This document shows, piece by piece, positions 53,998 to 63,061 of a DNA stretch of 64,000 nt. The position numbers and the translations under genes were made by a program. Within the stretch, counting starts at the first letter, position 1; each line of letters starts with the position of its first letter. The notes beneath the pieces are model-generated. The model ran no database searches and was not told where the DNA came from. It worked only from the letters and a program-made list of their open reading frames with translations. Source of the stretch: Pseudomonas bharatica CSV86 (GTDB lineage Bacteria; Pseudomonadota; Gammaproteobacteria; Pseudomonadales; Pseudomonadaceae); contig NZ_AMWJ02000001.1 in the NCBI RefSeq assembly GCF_000319305.2, forward strand, positions 496,001 through 560,000. Reading direction: 5' to 3'.

Positions 53998-54168
53998 ATG
54001 AGCCAAGACGACAACCTGATCGATTTCGGCGCCGAGCGCGCCCGCCGCATCCATGACCTCAACGACAAGCGCCTGAACGAAGTGCGCAAGGCCTTCGAGC
54101 AGGCCATGCCGATCGGTACCGCGAAGAAGTCGAAGAAAAAGCCCAAGGGCAAACCCGGCAAGCGCTGA
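53998..54168 (+). CDS. Small basic conserved protein (56 aa)
   Basis: Encodes MSQDDNLIDFGAERARRI... through to a Lys/Gly/Pro tail (KKSKKKPKGKPGKR). The acidic N-terminus, amphipathic helix and strongly basic tail suggest a nucleic-acid- or ribosome-associated small protein, but no function is known. No clear ribosome-binding site is visible; support comes from coding-like sequence and similarity to small Pseudomonas proteins I recall. Confidence 0.6.
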   Translation: MSQDDNLIDFGAERARRIHDLNDKRLNEVRKAFEQAMPIGTAKKSKKKPKGKPGKR

Positions 54169-54302
54169 AAATCTTGATGCAGGTCAAGCCTGCACCCCCC
54201 TCCGGCGCTCGCCCCGGGCGCCATTGACCTCGGTCAATTTTCCCTCCCGGCACATTCGCTACTGTTCACCCATCGGACAGGCACAGGCAAATGGAGGCCG
54301 AC

Positions 54303-54416
54303 ATGTTCTTCGATAATGTGGTTGTCGCTGGCGTCGTCACGGTCGGATTGATGTTCGTCTTCTTCGCTGGCCTGGGCATTTTCATCTGGAAGGACTCGCA
54401 AAAGCGCAAGCAGTGA
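54303..54416 (+). CDS. ccoM: cbb3-type cytochrome oxidase small subunit CcoM
   Basis: Encodes 37 residues: MFFDNVVVAGVVTVGLM..., a single membrane helix (about residues 6-28) and a basic WKDSQKRKQ tail. This closely matches the 37-residue CcoM of Pseudomonas stutzeri cbb3 oxidase, needed for assembly and stability of that enzyme. GGAGG lies six bases before the ATG, and a strong terminator follows. As in other pseudomonads, it is not linked to the ccoNOQP operon. Confidence 0.82.
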   Translation: MFFDNVVVAGVVTVGLMFVFFAGLGIFIWKDSQKRKQ

Positions 54417-54450
54417 TCCTTCCCGATACAACGAGCACGCAAGGCATTTA

Positions 54451-54476
54451 GGGCGACTTCGGTCGCCCATTTTTTT
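54451..54476 (+). terminator. Rho-independent terminator after ccoM
   Basis: GGGCGAC-TTCG-GTCGCCC (54451-54468) followed by ATTTTTTT. Confidence 0.93.
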
Positions 54477-54517
54477 GCCTGTTTTTCCGGTAGTACGCTT
54501 TTTCCTGGATGACACGG

Positions 54518-54599
54518 AACCCTGTGGGAGCTGGCTTGCCAGCGATTGCAATGGTGAATTCACCAAAGTCATCGCTGGCAAGCCAGCTCCCACAGGGTT
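54518..54599. repeat. REP doublet with palindromic-type spacer
   Basis: Arms about 54518-54546 and 54571-54599 are exact complements, with a GCAATGGTGAATTCACC spacer as in the doublet at 50423-50500. Confidence 0.9.
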
Positions 54600-54717
54600 T
54601 TTTGTTGCCCTAGGAAAAGGTGCTGGACTAATGATAGTTAGCTAGCTAATAATTGTGTTTCGGATCTTTTCCGCTCCACTGTCTATCGTTAACTCCACCA
54701 CCTTCAGGTTCACACCA

Positions 54718-56706
54718 TTGCCCATCACCCTCCACGCGCTGTTCGCCCCCGACAAAGCGGCTTTGCAGTTCGCCATCAAGACCTTGTTCGGTGGCGGCCT
54801 GGCGTTGTGGCTGGCCTTGCGCTGGGGCCTTGAACAGCCGTCCTGGGCGCTGATGACTGCGTTCATCGTCGCCCAGCCGCTGTCCGGCATGGTCCTGCAA
54901 AAGGGCCTGGCGCGGCTGCTCGGCACGCTGGTCGGCACGATCATGTCGGTGCTGTTCATGGCCGTTTTCGCCCAGACCCCCTGGCTGTTCCTGATCTGCC
55001 TGGCGCTGTGGCTGGGCCTGTGCACCGCCTGCTCGACCCTGCTGCGCAGCGCCTGGGCCTACTCCTTCGTCCTGGCCGGCTACACCGTGGCGATCATCGC
55101 GCTCCCGGCGATCAGCCACCCGTTGCAGATATTCGACCAGGCCGTTGCCCGTTGCACCGAGATCAGCCTCGGTATCGTCTGCGCCACCCTGGCCAGCGCG
55201 TTGCTCTGGCCCTTGCGCGTCGAGCGGCAGTTGGCGGTGCAGGCGCGTCAGGCCTGGCAGAGCGGTTTGCAGACCGCCAGCGCGACCCTCGGCGGCGACG
55301 AGGAGGGGCGCAAGGGCCTCGTGGAGATACTCGGGCGCATCGTTGCCGTCGACTCCCAGCGTGAACACGCCTGGTTCGAAGGCAGCCTTGGCCGCCAGCG
55401 CGCCCGGGCCATCCGCGGGCTGAGCCAGAAGCTCCTGGTGCTGCTGCGTATCGCCCGTTCGGTACGGCGCCAGTGGCGACAACTGGACGACCGCGAGGCG
55501 GCGCACCTGCAACCCTGGCTGGATGAAATCCGCGCCGCGCTGGCCAATCCCGACACCGAGGCCTTGCAAGCCTTGCGCGAGCGGGTCTGGCAAGCCGCCC
55601 TTGAACTGCGCGACAGCGCCCCCGAACACTATTGCCTGGCGCGCATGACCTTGTTGCTGGACAACGCCGTCGCCGCGACGCAGGCACTGCATGCGGTGGA
55701 GCAGGGCCAGGCGCCGGCCGATCTTCCCGATAGCCTTGCGGTACACCGGGATGTGCCCCTGGGCCTGCTCTTCGGCTCACGCAGTGCACTGGCGTTCCTG
55801 GCGATGGCGACGTTCTGGATGGCCACGGCCTGGGGCGCGGCGCCGGGTGGCCTGGTGCTGACCTGCGTGGTCTGCAGCCTGTTCGCCAGCCGGGAAAACG
55901 GCGCGCAGATCGGCATGAGTTTTCTGCGCGGGATTCTCCTGGCGCTACCGGTGGCCTTCCTGGTCGGGCAGATCCTCTTGCCGCAATGGAGCAGTTTTGC
56001 CCTGCTGTGCCTGGGCATGGGCGTGCCGCTGTTCTTCGGTGCGCTGGGCATGGCCAATCCACGCATCGGCGCTACGGCCACGTCCTATTGCCTGCACTTC
56101 ATCGTGCTGGTCTCGCCGCTGAACAACATGACCTTCAGTGTCGAAAGCTTCCTCAACAATGCCCAGGCCATGCTGATGGGCGTCGGTGCGGCGGTGCTGG
56201 CGTTCAAACTGCTGGTGCTGCGCAATCCGGCCTGGCATGGCCGGCGCTTGCGCGCCGCGACCCAGAGCGACCTGGTACGCCTGACCCGGCGCGACCTGCG
56301 TGGCGCCGAAACCTGGTTCGGCGGGCGCATGGCCGATCGCCTGCTGCAATTGGCACGGCACTACAACGCCCTGCCGGAGCATGAGCGCAGCCGCTGGGAC
56401 GATGGCCTGCATGGCCTGGATATGGGGGATGAGTTGCTGCATTTGCGCATGTGCCTGGCGATCGCCCGGGCCCCGCTCGCGTCGGTCGAACGCGAGTACC
56501 TGGAGCGGTTGCAGGACGTGCTGGCGCGAGGCCCGGGGCCTGGGCGCGAGCAGCGCCTGGATACCGCCAGCGAAACCTTTATCGCCGCCCTGCGCGAGCA
56601 GCCTGCCAGCGACGCCCTGCGCCTGGCGGTGGGCGCCGTTGTGCAACTGCAAAAGAGCTGGGGCCGCTGGTGCCGCCGCCTGGAGGATCTGCATGGGCTT
56701 GCGTGA
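54718..56706 (+). CDS. FUSC family efflux protein (AaeB/YccS-like)
   Basis: About 662 residues if the TTG at 54718 is the start; the frame is open further upstream to a GTG at 54655, and neither has a good ribosome-binding site. Two blocks of membrane segments (about residues 20-180 and 350-510) flank soluble regions, the FUSC layout. ALRWGLEQPSWALMTAFIVAQPLSGMV is the N-terminal family signature. With the DUF1656 and HlyD-type genes that follow and overlap, it forms an AaeAB-like aromatic acid or fusaric acid efflux unit. Confidence 0.85.
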   Translation: MPITLHALFAPDKAALQFAIKTLFGGGLALWLALRWGLEQPSWALMTAFIVAQPLSGMVLQKGLARLLGTLVGTIMSVLFMAVFAQTPWLFLICLALWLGLCTACSTLLRSAWAYSFVLAGYTVAIIALPAISHPLQIFDQAVARCTEISLGIVCATLASALLWPLRVERQLAVQARQAWQSGLQTASATLGGDEEGRKGLVEILGRIVAVDSQREHAWFEGSLGRQRARAIRGLSQKLLVLLRIARSVRRQWRQLDDREAAHLQPWLDEIRAALANPDTEALQALRERVWQAALELRDSAPEHYCLARMTLLLDNAVAATQALHAVEQGQAPADLPDSLAVHRDVPLGLLFGSRSALAFLAMATFWMATAWGAAPGGLVLTCVVCSLFASRENGAQIGMSFLRGILLALPVAFLVGQILLPQWSSFALLCLGMGVPLFFGALGMANPRIGATATSYCLHFIVLVSPLNNMTFSVESFLNNAQAMLMGVGAAVLAFKLLVLRNPAWHGRRLRAATQSDLVRLTRRDLRGAETWFGGRMADRLLQLARHYNALPEHERSRWDDGLHGLDMGDELLHLRMCLAIARAPLASVEREYLERLQDVLARGPGPGREQRLDTASETFIAALREQPASDALRLAVGAVVQLQKSWGRWCRRLEDLHGLA

Positions 56707-56890
56707 GTGGGCGCTGGGCGGGGTGCTGCTCAGTCCGTTTCTTCTTTATGTAGTGCTGGCGTTGCTGCTTACCGGGCTGCTGCGCTTCATCCTGCGCCTG
56801 ACCCCGTTGCGGCGCTGGATCTGGCACGAGGCGCTGTTCGACTGTGCCTTGTTCGTTTGCGTGCTGACCCTGGTCACGCTGTACCTTTGA
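56693..56890 (+). CDS. DUF1656 (AaeX-like) membrane protein
   Basis: Encodes 65 residues from an ATG at 56693 that overlaps the FUSC gene's end by 14 bases. It has two membrane helices (GGVLLSPFLLYVVLALLLTGLL and DCALFVCVLTLVTLYL). DUF1656 proteins regularly sit between the FUSC permease and the membrane fusion protein in such efflux operons. Confidence 0.87.
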   Translation: MGLREWALGGVLLSPFLLYVVLALLLTGLLRFILRLTPLRRWIWHEALFDCALFVCVLTLVTLYL

Positions 56891-56901
56891 GGAGTTCGTT
56901 C

Positions 56902-57798
56902 ATGCGTACCATCGTGCGTATCGCCTTGACCCTGTGCCTGGTGGCCGTGGCCATCTTCGCCGGCACCCGGCTATGGCAGTACTACATGCTCACACCCTGG
57001 ACCCGCGACGCGAAGATCCGCGCCGACGTGGTGATCGTCGCGCCGGATGTATCTGGCTGGGTGCGCGAGCTGAACGTGAAGGACAACCAGGAGGTCAAGG
57101 CCGGCGACCTGCTGATGTCGATCGACAGTGACCGTTTCGAAGCCGCGCTGGACAAGGCCAATGCGGTGGCCGACACCCGTCAGCAACAGTTACGCTTGCG
57201 CGAGCATGAGGCCTCCCGCCGTGCCGCCCTCGGGCCCCAGGCCATCAGCGCCGAACTGCGCGAGAACGCCCAGATCGGTGCCGCCGTGGCCCGTGGCGAA
57301 CTGCGCCAGGCCCAGGCCGATGCCAAGCTGGCGCAGATCAATCTGGAGCGCAGCAAGGTCAAGGCGCCGCGCAACGGCCATATCACCAACCTGCGCCTTG
57401 CCGAGGGCAATTACGTCAATGCAGGACAGTCGGTGATGGCCCTGGTGGATGATTCGACCTTTTATGTCCAGGCCTACTTCGAGGAAACCAAGCTGCCGCG
57501 GATCAAGGTCGGCGCGCCGGTGAAAATCTGGCTGATGAGTGCCGGCGAGCCGATGCAGGGCCATGTGCAGAGCATCAGCCGCGGCATCACCGACCGTAAC
57601 GCCAACCCCGACAGCCAACTGCTCGCCGAAGTCGAGCCAACCTTCAACTGGGTGCGCCTGGCTCAGCGCATCCCGGTACGGATCAGCCTCGACAAGGTGC
57701 CGGAAGGCGTCAACCTGAGCGCCGGCATGACTGCCAGCGTTCAGGTGGGTGAAGCTGACGATCAGAGGAACATGCCGCCGGAGACCTCGAGGCGCTGA
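56902..57798 (+). CDS. HlyD/AaeA-type membrane fusion protein
   Basis: Encodes 298 residues; GAGGAG lies eight bases before the ATG. One N-terminal membrane anchor is followed by the lipoyl-like domain (APDVSGWVRELNVKDNQEVKAG), an alpha hairpin (residues about 90-150) and KVKAPRNGHITNLRLAEGNYV. It links the inner-membrane FUSC pump to an outer-membrane factor not encoded here. Its 3' end overlaps the convergent SDR gene by 37 bases. Confidence 0.9.
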   Translation: MRTIVRIALTLCLVAVAIFAGTRLWQYYMLTPWTRDAKIRADVVIVAPDVSGWVRELNVKDNQEVKAGDLLMSIDSDRFEAALDKANAVADTRQQQLRLREHEASRRAALGPQAISAELRENAQIGAAVARGELRQAQADAKLAQINLERSKVKAPRNGHITNLRLAEGNYVNAGQSVMALVDDSTFYVQAYFEETKLPRIKVGAPVKIWLMSAGEPMQGHVQSISRGITDRNANPDSQLLAEVEPTFNWVRLAQRIPVRISLDKVPEGVNLSAGMTASVQVGEADDQRNMPPETSRR

Positions 57799-58520
57799 CC
57801 GGTCACCCATCCGGCACCATCGCTGGCGAGCAGGGCAATGGCCGCGCCGATGTCGTCCGGCAGCCCGACCCGTCCGAGCGCGGTATTGCTGGCGATCCCC
57901 GCATTGACTTGCTGGTTGTCGCGCACCAGGCCGCCACCGAAATCGGTCTCGATGGCGCCCGGGGCAAGGATGTTCACACGTATCCCGCGTGGCCCCAGTT
58001 CCTTGGCCTGGTAGCGGGTCAATACTTCCATCGCGCCTTTCATCGCCGCGTAGGCAGCATGGCCGGGCATGGTGAAGCGGGTCAGGCCCGTGGAAATATT
58101 GATGATCCGGCCATTGTCGGCGATCAGTGGCAACAGGCGCTGGGTGAGGAAGAACGGACCCTTGAGCTGGATGTTCAACATCTGGTCGAACTGCGCCTCG
58201 CTGGTTTCGGCGAAGGGCACGTTCAGGCCAATCCCGGCATTGTTCACCAGCACGTCCAGATGGTCGCGGCCGAAGTCCTTGTTCAGGGTGGTTTTCAGCG
58301 TATTGGCGAACGCTTCGAAGCTGGCACTGTCGCCGACGTCCAGTTGCAGCATGACGGCGCGGGCACCCGAGTTCTCCAGGGTCGAGGCCAGTGTCTGCGC
58401 TTCGCCGGCCTTGCTGTGCCAGGTGCCGATGATATCGAAGCCCTGGGCAGCCAGGTGTTGCGCAGCGTTCTTGCCCAGGCCGCGGCTGGCGCCGGTGATA
58501 AGTGCAATCTTGCGGGGCAT
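57762..58520 (-). CDS. SDR family NAD(P)-dependent oxidoreductase
   Basis: Encodes 252 residues. It has the classical SDR cofactor motif ALITGASRGLGKNAA, NNAGIGLN, and the catalytic set Ser in ISTGL with YAAMK (Tyr-x-x-x-Lys). Substrate unknown. On the upstream side it faces a truncated LysR-type gene, the usual divergent partner of such SDRs. Confidence 0.9.
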   Translation of the reverse strand: MPRKIALITGASRGLGKNAAQHLAAQGFDIIGTWHSKAGEAQTLASTLENSGARAVMLQLDVGDSASFEAFANTLKTTLNKDFGRDHLDVLVNNAGIGLNVPFAETSEAQFDQMLNIQLKGPFFLTQRLLPLIADNGRIINISTGLTRFTMPGHAAYAAMKGAMEVLTRYQAKELGPRGIRVNILAPGAIETDFGGGLVRDNQQVNAGIASNTALGRVGLPDDIGAAIALLASDGAGWVTGQRLEVSGGMFL

Positions 58521-58629
58521 GTGCGTTACCTCTTTTGGGGAGCGGGGGAGTGAGGCCAGTCTATTGGTCGGTCATGTGCTGATAAATCCGTGCTTATTGG
58601 AAAGACTGTTCGTCTGATCCGAACAATGA

Positions 58630-58755
58630 GTGCTCCGGGAAATGCGCCGGCTTTATGCGCATCAGCGCTATCTGCCGCCGCAGGTGCACCTGTTCATGGA
58701 CTGGCTGTCCGACCTGCTGCGCGAGCAGCTCGAACCAGCGGCAGATGCAGGCTGA
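58630..58755 (+). pseudogene. C-terminal remnant of a LysR-type regulator
   Basis: Frame +1 at 58630-58755 encodes VLREMRRLYAHQRYLPPQV then HLFMDWLSDLL, the typical end of LysR-family proteins (the 'YPHQRxLPxxVRxFxDWL' block). No DNA-binding domain or substrate domain precedes it: a TGA lies just upstream, at 58627-58629. It is placed divergently to the SDR gene, where a LysR regulator normally sits. TTCG-N7-CGAA at about 58608-58622 may be a surviving operator. The last 62 bases overlap the 3' end of the histidine kinase gene. Confidence 0.6.
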
Positions 58756-59908
58756 ACAGGGTGCCGGCCGCAGCAGACGATTGCACATCCATGTAGCCAC
58801 CATGAGCCAGAGCGATCTGCTTGGCGATGTAGAGACCCAGGCCAAGGCCAACCTGCGGCGCATCCGAGGCAGGGTGGGAAAAGGGCTCGAACATCTGCGC
58901 CATGATGGCCGGGGCGATGGGCTCGCCGCTGTTGTGCACGCTGAGGATGAAATCATCGTCGGCAATCCTCGCCGAAATCCGAATGACTCCCTGTTCGTCG
59001 CCGTGCTGCAGGGCGTTGGCGATCAGGTTGGAGAGCACCTGACAGATCCGCTCGCGATCGCAATGCATGCCGGAGAGGTCGCCGATGTCCAGTTCGATCA
59101 GTCGAGCCGGATGCACCCGCTGCAATTCTCCCGCGACATGGCGCAGCGCCTGGTCCAGATCGGCGCAGGGCTGGATATTCAGGGGAATGCCATCGCCGAG
59201 GCGGCCACGGGCGAAGTCAAGAACGTCCCGTACCAGCTGCGTGGCACGATGACCGGAGGTGAGGATGTGCTCGGCGATGGTCCGCGAGCGCTCGTCGGTA
59301 AGGCGCTTGCTCAGCAATTCGGCGCCGGCGGTAATGGCGAACAGCGGATTGCGCAGATCATGGCCGAGCACGGCAATGAATTTTTCCCTCAGCCCGGCGA
59401 TCTGCCGCTCTTTTTCCAGGGCGATCTCGGTGCGCTGGACGCTTTCTTCGCTTTCGATCTGGATCGACAGCAGGCGGGCAAAGGCTTCCATCATCGGTTG
59501 GATGGCACTGCCCTTGAGCGAGCGGGGCAGGGGATCCAGGGCGCAGATGGTGCCGAAGAAGCTGCCGTCGCTGCGCAGTACCGGCACCGCGATGTAGCTC
59601 TCGAAGCCGTACAGGTGTGGCGTGGGGTGGTCGCGGTAGGTTTCGTCCTGGCTGGCCTGGTCGATCACTATGGTTTTCTGCCCGGCGCGAATCTCGTTGC
59701 ACAGGGTGGTGGAGGCTTCCAGCTCGCCACCCACGGCAATGCCGAAACCAAAGGTGTCGAGTACCGCGAGTGCCGTCCAGCGCGCTTCGGTCACCCGCGC
59801 GACTGCCGCAAAACGCAGCCCCGTGGTCTCACTGATGACCTGCAGGATGGCCGGGATCACATTGATCCTGCCTATGGTAGCGCTGTCTGAAAGTGCTGCA
59901 TTAGTCAT
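58694..59908 (-). CDS. GAF-domain sensor histidine kinase
   Basis: Encodes 404 residues from the ATG at 59908; a start at 59959 is also open. Residues about 15-160 are a GAF domain (FAAVARVTEARWTALAVLD). The HisKA H-box is FIAVLGHDLRNPL, the N-box NLIANALQHG and the G2 box VGLGLGLYIAKQIA. No membrane segment is seen, so it is a soluble kinase, and no response regulator gene is adjacent. The C-terminal ~20 residues (RAARAAGRTASP) run into the LysR remnant region. Confidence 0.88.
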   Translation of the reverse strand: MTNAALSDSATIGRINVIPAILQVISETTGLRFAAVARVTEARWTALAVLDTFGFGIAVGGELEASTTLCNEIRAGQKTIVIDQASQDETYRDHPTPHLYGFESYIAVPVLRSDGSFFGTICALDPLPRSLKGSAIQPMMEAFARLLSIQIESEESVQRTEIALEKERQIAGLREKFIAVLGHDLRNPLFAITAGAELLSKRLTDERSRTIAEHILTSGHRATQLVRDVLDFARGRLGDGIPLNIQPCADLDQALRHVAGELQRVHPARLIELDIGDLSGMHCDRERICQVLSNLIANALQHGDEQGVIRISARIADDDFILSVHNSGEPIAPAIMAQMFEPFSHPASDAPQVGLGLGLYIAKQIALAHGGYMDVQSSAAAGTLFSLHLPLVRAARAAGRTASP

Positions 59909-60108
59909 CGGAAAAACGGCCACCGAAACGTCGACAAGGATTTCTAGTGTAGCGAGCATCCGGGACTACGAAGAAAATTCCACCCAAGCGGTAGGCAATT
60001 TCCAGTAATCTTTCGGAATTCGAGCATTCCCGTCAGAGGTCTGCCCATTCGCCTGCGTGCCAATTCCTTTTGACCAGCATCCACATGGGTGTTTCAGCGA
60101 GGTTTGAC

Positions 60109-60432
60109 ATGCATATCACTTCCCAGGACATCTGCGCCGCAGCCGACCAGCTCAAGGGCTTCGTCGGGTTCCACCGCAAGCTCGGCAAGCACATCGTGCG
60201 CTTCAGCGAAGACTCGTTCGGCATGGACGTGGCCGACGATAGCATCACGCCCAGCAGCGAATTCGTCTGGCAGCGCGGCGAAGGCGAGCTCATGACCTTG
60301 AGCCGCGAGCTGATCGACGTGCTGCTGGAACAGAATGTCGATGATCGCTTGAATATCAGCGAGCCGCTTCGGGTTTATCAGCGCAGGCGAGACCTTCCGC
60401 AGATCATGGCGCAACGTCGACGGCTTGGCTGA
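60109..60432 (+). CDS. Conserved hypothetical protein
   Basis: Encodes 107 residues from the ATG at 60109 (GCGAGG upstream). Sequence such as FVGFHRKLGKHIVRFSEDSFGMDV and FVWQRGEGELMTLSRELIDVLL suggests a small soluble alpha/beta protein. I do not recognise the family. It converges on the GGDEF-EAL gene, 3 bases away. Confidence 0.65.
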   Translation: MHITSQDICAAADQLKGFVGFHRKLGKHIVRFSEDSFGMDVADDSITPSSEFVWQRGEGELMTLSRELIDVLLEQNVDDRLNISEPLRVYQRRRDLPQIMAQRRRLG

Positions 60433-60435
60433 GCG

Positions 60436-63007
60436 TTACCCGGCCTGGCCGTCCTTGCTCCGATGGCTGTGCAGCAGGGCTTCGAAGTCGGCACGTTCCA
60501 GTGGCCGGCTCAGGTAGAAGCCCTGGACTTCATGACACTGCTCCATGCCCAGCGCGCGCAATTGCTGTTCGGTCTCGACGCCCTCGGCGGTCACGGTCAG
60601 GCCCATGGCCTTGCCCAGGTTGATGATCGCCTGGACCACGGCGCGGTCATTGCTGTCGCTGCTGAGCCCGGCGACGAAGCGCTTGTCGATCTTGATGCTA
60701 TCGAAGGGGTAGGTGCGCAGGTAACCCAGGGATGAGTAGCCGGTACCGAAGTCGTCCATGTTCAAACGTACCCCAACTCCTTCAGGGCATTCATGGTCCC
60801 CAGCGCGCCTTCGATATCGTTGAGCATGACGTTCTCGGTGATCTCCAGTTCCAGGCGCTGCGCCGGGAATCCGGTTTCGACGAGGATCCGCCGTACATCG
60901 CCGACCACATCGCTGCGCGAGAACTGCGCCGGCGACAGGTTGACCGACACCAGCAGCGGGGTGGGCCAGTCGCGGGCGATCTCACAGGCATTGCGCAGGA
61001 CCCACAGCCCCAGGGGCACGATCAGCTCGCTCTGTTCGGCAAGGGGGATGAAGGTGTCCGGCCCCAGCAGGCCTTCTACCGGGTGCTGCCAGCGCACCAA
61101 GGCTTCCACCGAGACGATCTCCAGGCTTTGCAGGTGATAGCGTGGCTGGAAATGCAGGACGAACTCATGATTCTTCACCGCCCGGCGCAAGTCGTTCTCC
61201 AGTTGCCGACGGTGCTGGATCTGCTGGTTCATTTCCGCTGAGAAGTAGCGCCAGGTGTTCTTGCCCTCGGCCTTGGCCTGGTACAACGCGATATCGGCAC
61301 AGCGGATCAGTTCCCCGGGATCGTAGCCCTGCAGGCGGGTCTGGGCGATGCCGAGGCTGGCGCCCACGTGCAGGCTGTGATCCTCGTAGCCGATAGGCTG
61401 CTGCAGGCTGTCGATCAGGCGGGCGCAGAACCGGTCGATTTCCTTACGGTTGTTCATGTTGGCGATTGCCAGGATGAATTCGTCGCCGCCGAGGCGGGCC
61501 ACCAGGTCACCGTCGCGGGTGGTTTCGCGCAGGCGTGCCGCGACCTCCAGCAATACTGCGTCTCCCGCAGCGTGGCCAAGGGAATCATTGATCGGCTTGA
61601 AACTGTCCAGGTCAAGCAGGATCAGGGTCAGTGGTGCACCCTGCTCGCCCTTGACCAGAGCCTGCTCGAGAAAGCGCGAGAGCTTGTTGCGGTTGGCCAG
61701 CCCGGTCAGCGCATCGTGCATCGACAGGTGCTGGATATGGGCATGGGCGGCGACTTCGTCGGTGATATCGCTGGCGGTGCCGCGAAAACCCATACGTTGG
61801 CCTTTGACCTGAATGGGGCGAGCCGACAATCGGCAGAAGCGCAGGAGGTTGTGCTTATCGTGATAGACGCAGCGCAGGTGAGCCGCTTGCTGCCCCGTGG
61901 TTTCGTCGAGGTCGTCGAGCCAGGCGCCGAGAGGTGTGGTGTCGCAACCGAGCAGCAGGTTCAGCGGCTGGCCAAGCCAGTCCCTGGTCTTGTAGCCGGT
62001 GACGTCGACGAAGCGTTGCGACAGATAGGTCAGTCGCAGCTGTCGGTCGGTTTCCCAGATCCAGTCGGACGCCGCCTCCGCCACGGCACGAAAACGCTGT
62101 TCGCTGGCTTCCAGGGCCTGGTTGCTGGCTTGCAGGGCGCTCAGGTTGTCGTTGATCTGGCGTGAGGCACGCAGGGCATAGCGGAACAACCCGAGCATCA
62201 GCAAGCCCAGGAGCAGCATGGCCCCGAGCAGGGCTGGCAATACACCCCAAAGCAACTGGTCGCCGGGGCGAGGCGGTGTCCATTGCAGGCTATAGCCCAG
62301 ATCGTCGAGAGGCAGTTGCAGGGCCTCTTCACTGGCCTTGGCAATGTGCAAGCCGGTGAGGCCGGCATCATCGGCCAGTTTGTCCAGCTTGGCCTGGGTC
62401 AGTTGGTCGATGAACAGCATCACCGAGGTGGTTTGCGGATCGATGCCCAGCACGTCGTCATCCGGGCGGATCGCCGCGGCAGTCAGTATTGCCGGCCAGC
62501 CGTTGAACAGGACGTAGCGGCTCGCTTGCCCGCGTTCGGCGGCAAGTGCGCGGGCGGTTTCGACGATGGGGGCACGGCGCCATCCATATAGCTGGCAATA
62601 GGCGCTGCACTGGGTTGCCCCTTGAACAGTCCGTACTTGGTGCGCTTGTCGTCGATGACGAAGACACCTTCGTAACCGCTGGCGGTGTAGAGCGATTCGC
62701 CGACGTTTTTTTCGATATAGGCCCACTGTTCGTCGACCTTGCCGTTCAGGTGTTCGTAGGCGGCGTTCCACACCGCATAGCTGGAAAGAAAGCGGCGCGA
62801 GGACTCAAGGCGCTGCTGGAGGGCCTTGTCGACATAAAAGATGCTTTTCCGCCCGGCGCTCTCATTCAGTTGTTGCGCGATGTTGAACAACGCGCCGAAG
62901 GCGATCATGCAGGCGAGGACGAACAGCAGCGAGATGCCTGTAATCAGTTTGCGCGCATGCAGGCGGGGACGTGATGAAGGGGAGTGAGCGCTGGCGGGGC
63001 TGTCCAT
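60436..63007 (-). CDS. CHASE4-PAS-GGDEF-EAL c-di-GMP protein (two frameshifts)
   Basis: Spans 63007 to 60436. The N-terminus has a membrane helix (LITGISLLFVLACMIAFGAL), then a periplasmic CHASE4 domain (SSYAVWNAAYEHLNGKVDEQW), a second helix, a PAS domain (FRAVAEAASDWIWETDRQLRL), GGDEF (ARLGGDEFILAI) and EAL (SVEALVRWQHP, DDFGTGYSSLGYL). The frame breaks at the GGGGG run 62568-62572 and at CCCC 60771-60774; one added base at each gives PPIVETARALAAERG and KELGVRLNMDDFG, and an 857-residue protein. These are probably sequencing errors. Both catalytic domains look intact. Confidence 0.88.
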
Positions 63008-63061
63008 GAAGCGTGCCGGTCCTGTTGCACTGCCCTCGCGAGCCTGCCTCGCGGGCGAACT

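Noticed and set aside
9259..54599. Repeated 30-base palindromes as a possible CRISPR array
   Set aside because: The copies are scattered between genes in inverted pairs, not in a regular direct array with unique spacers; they are REP elements.
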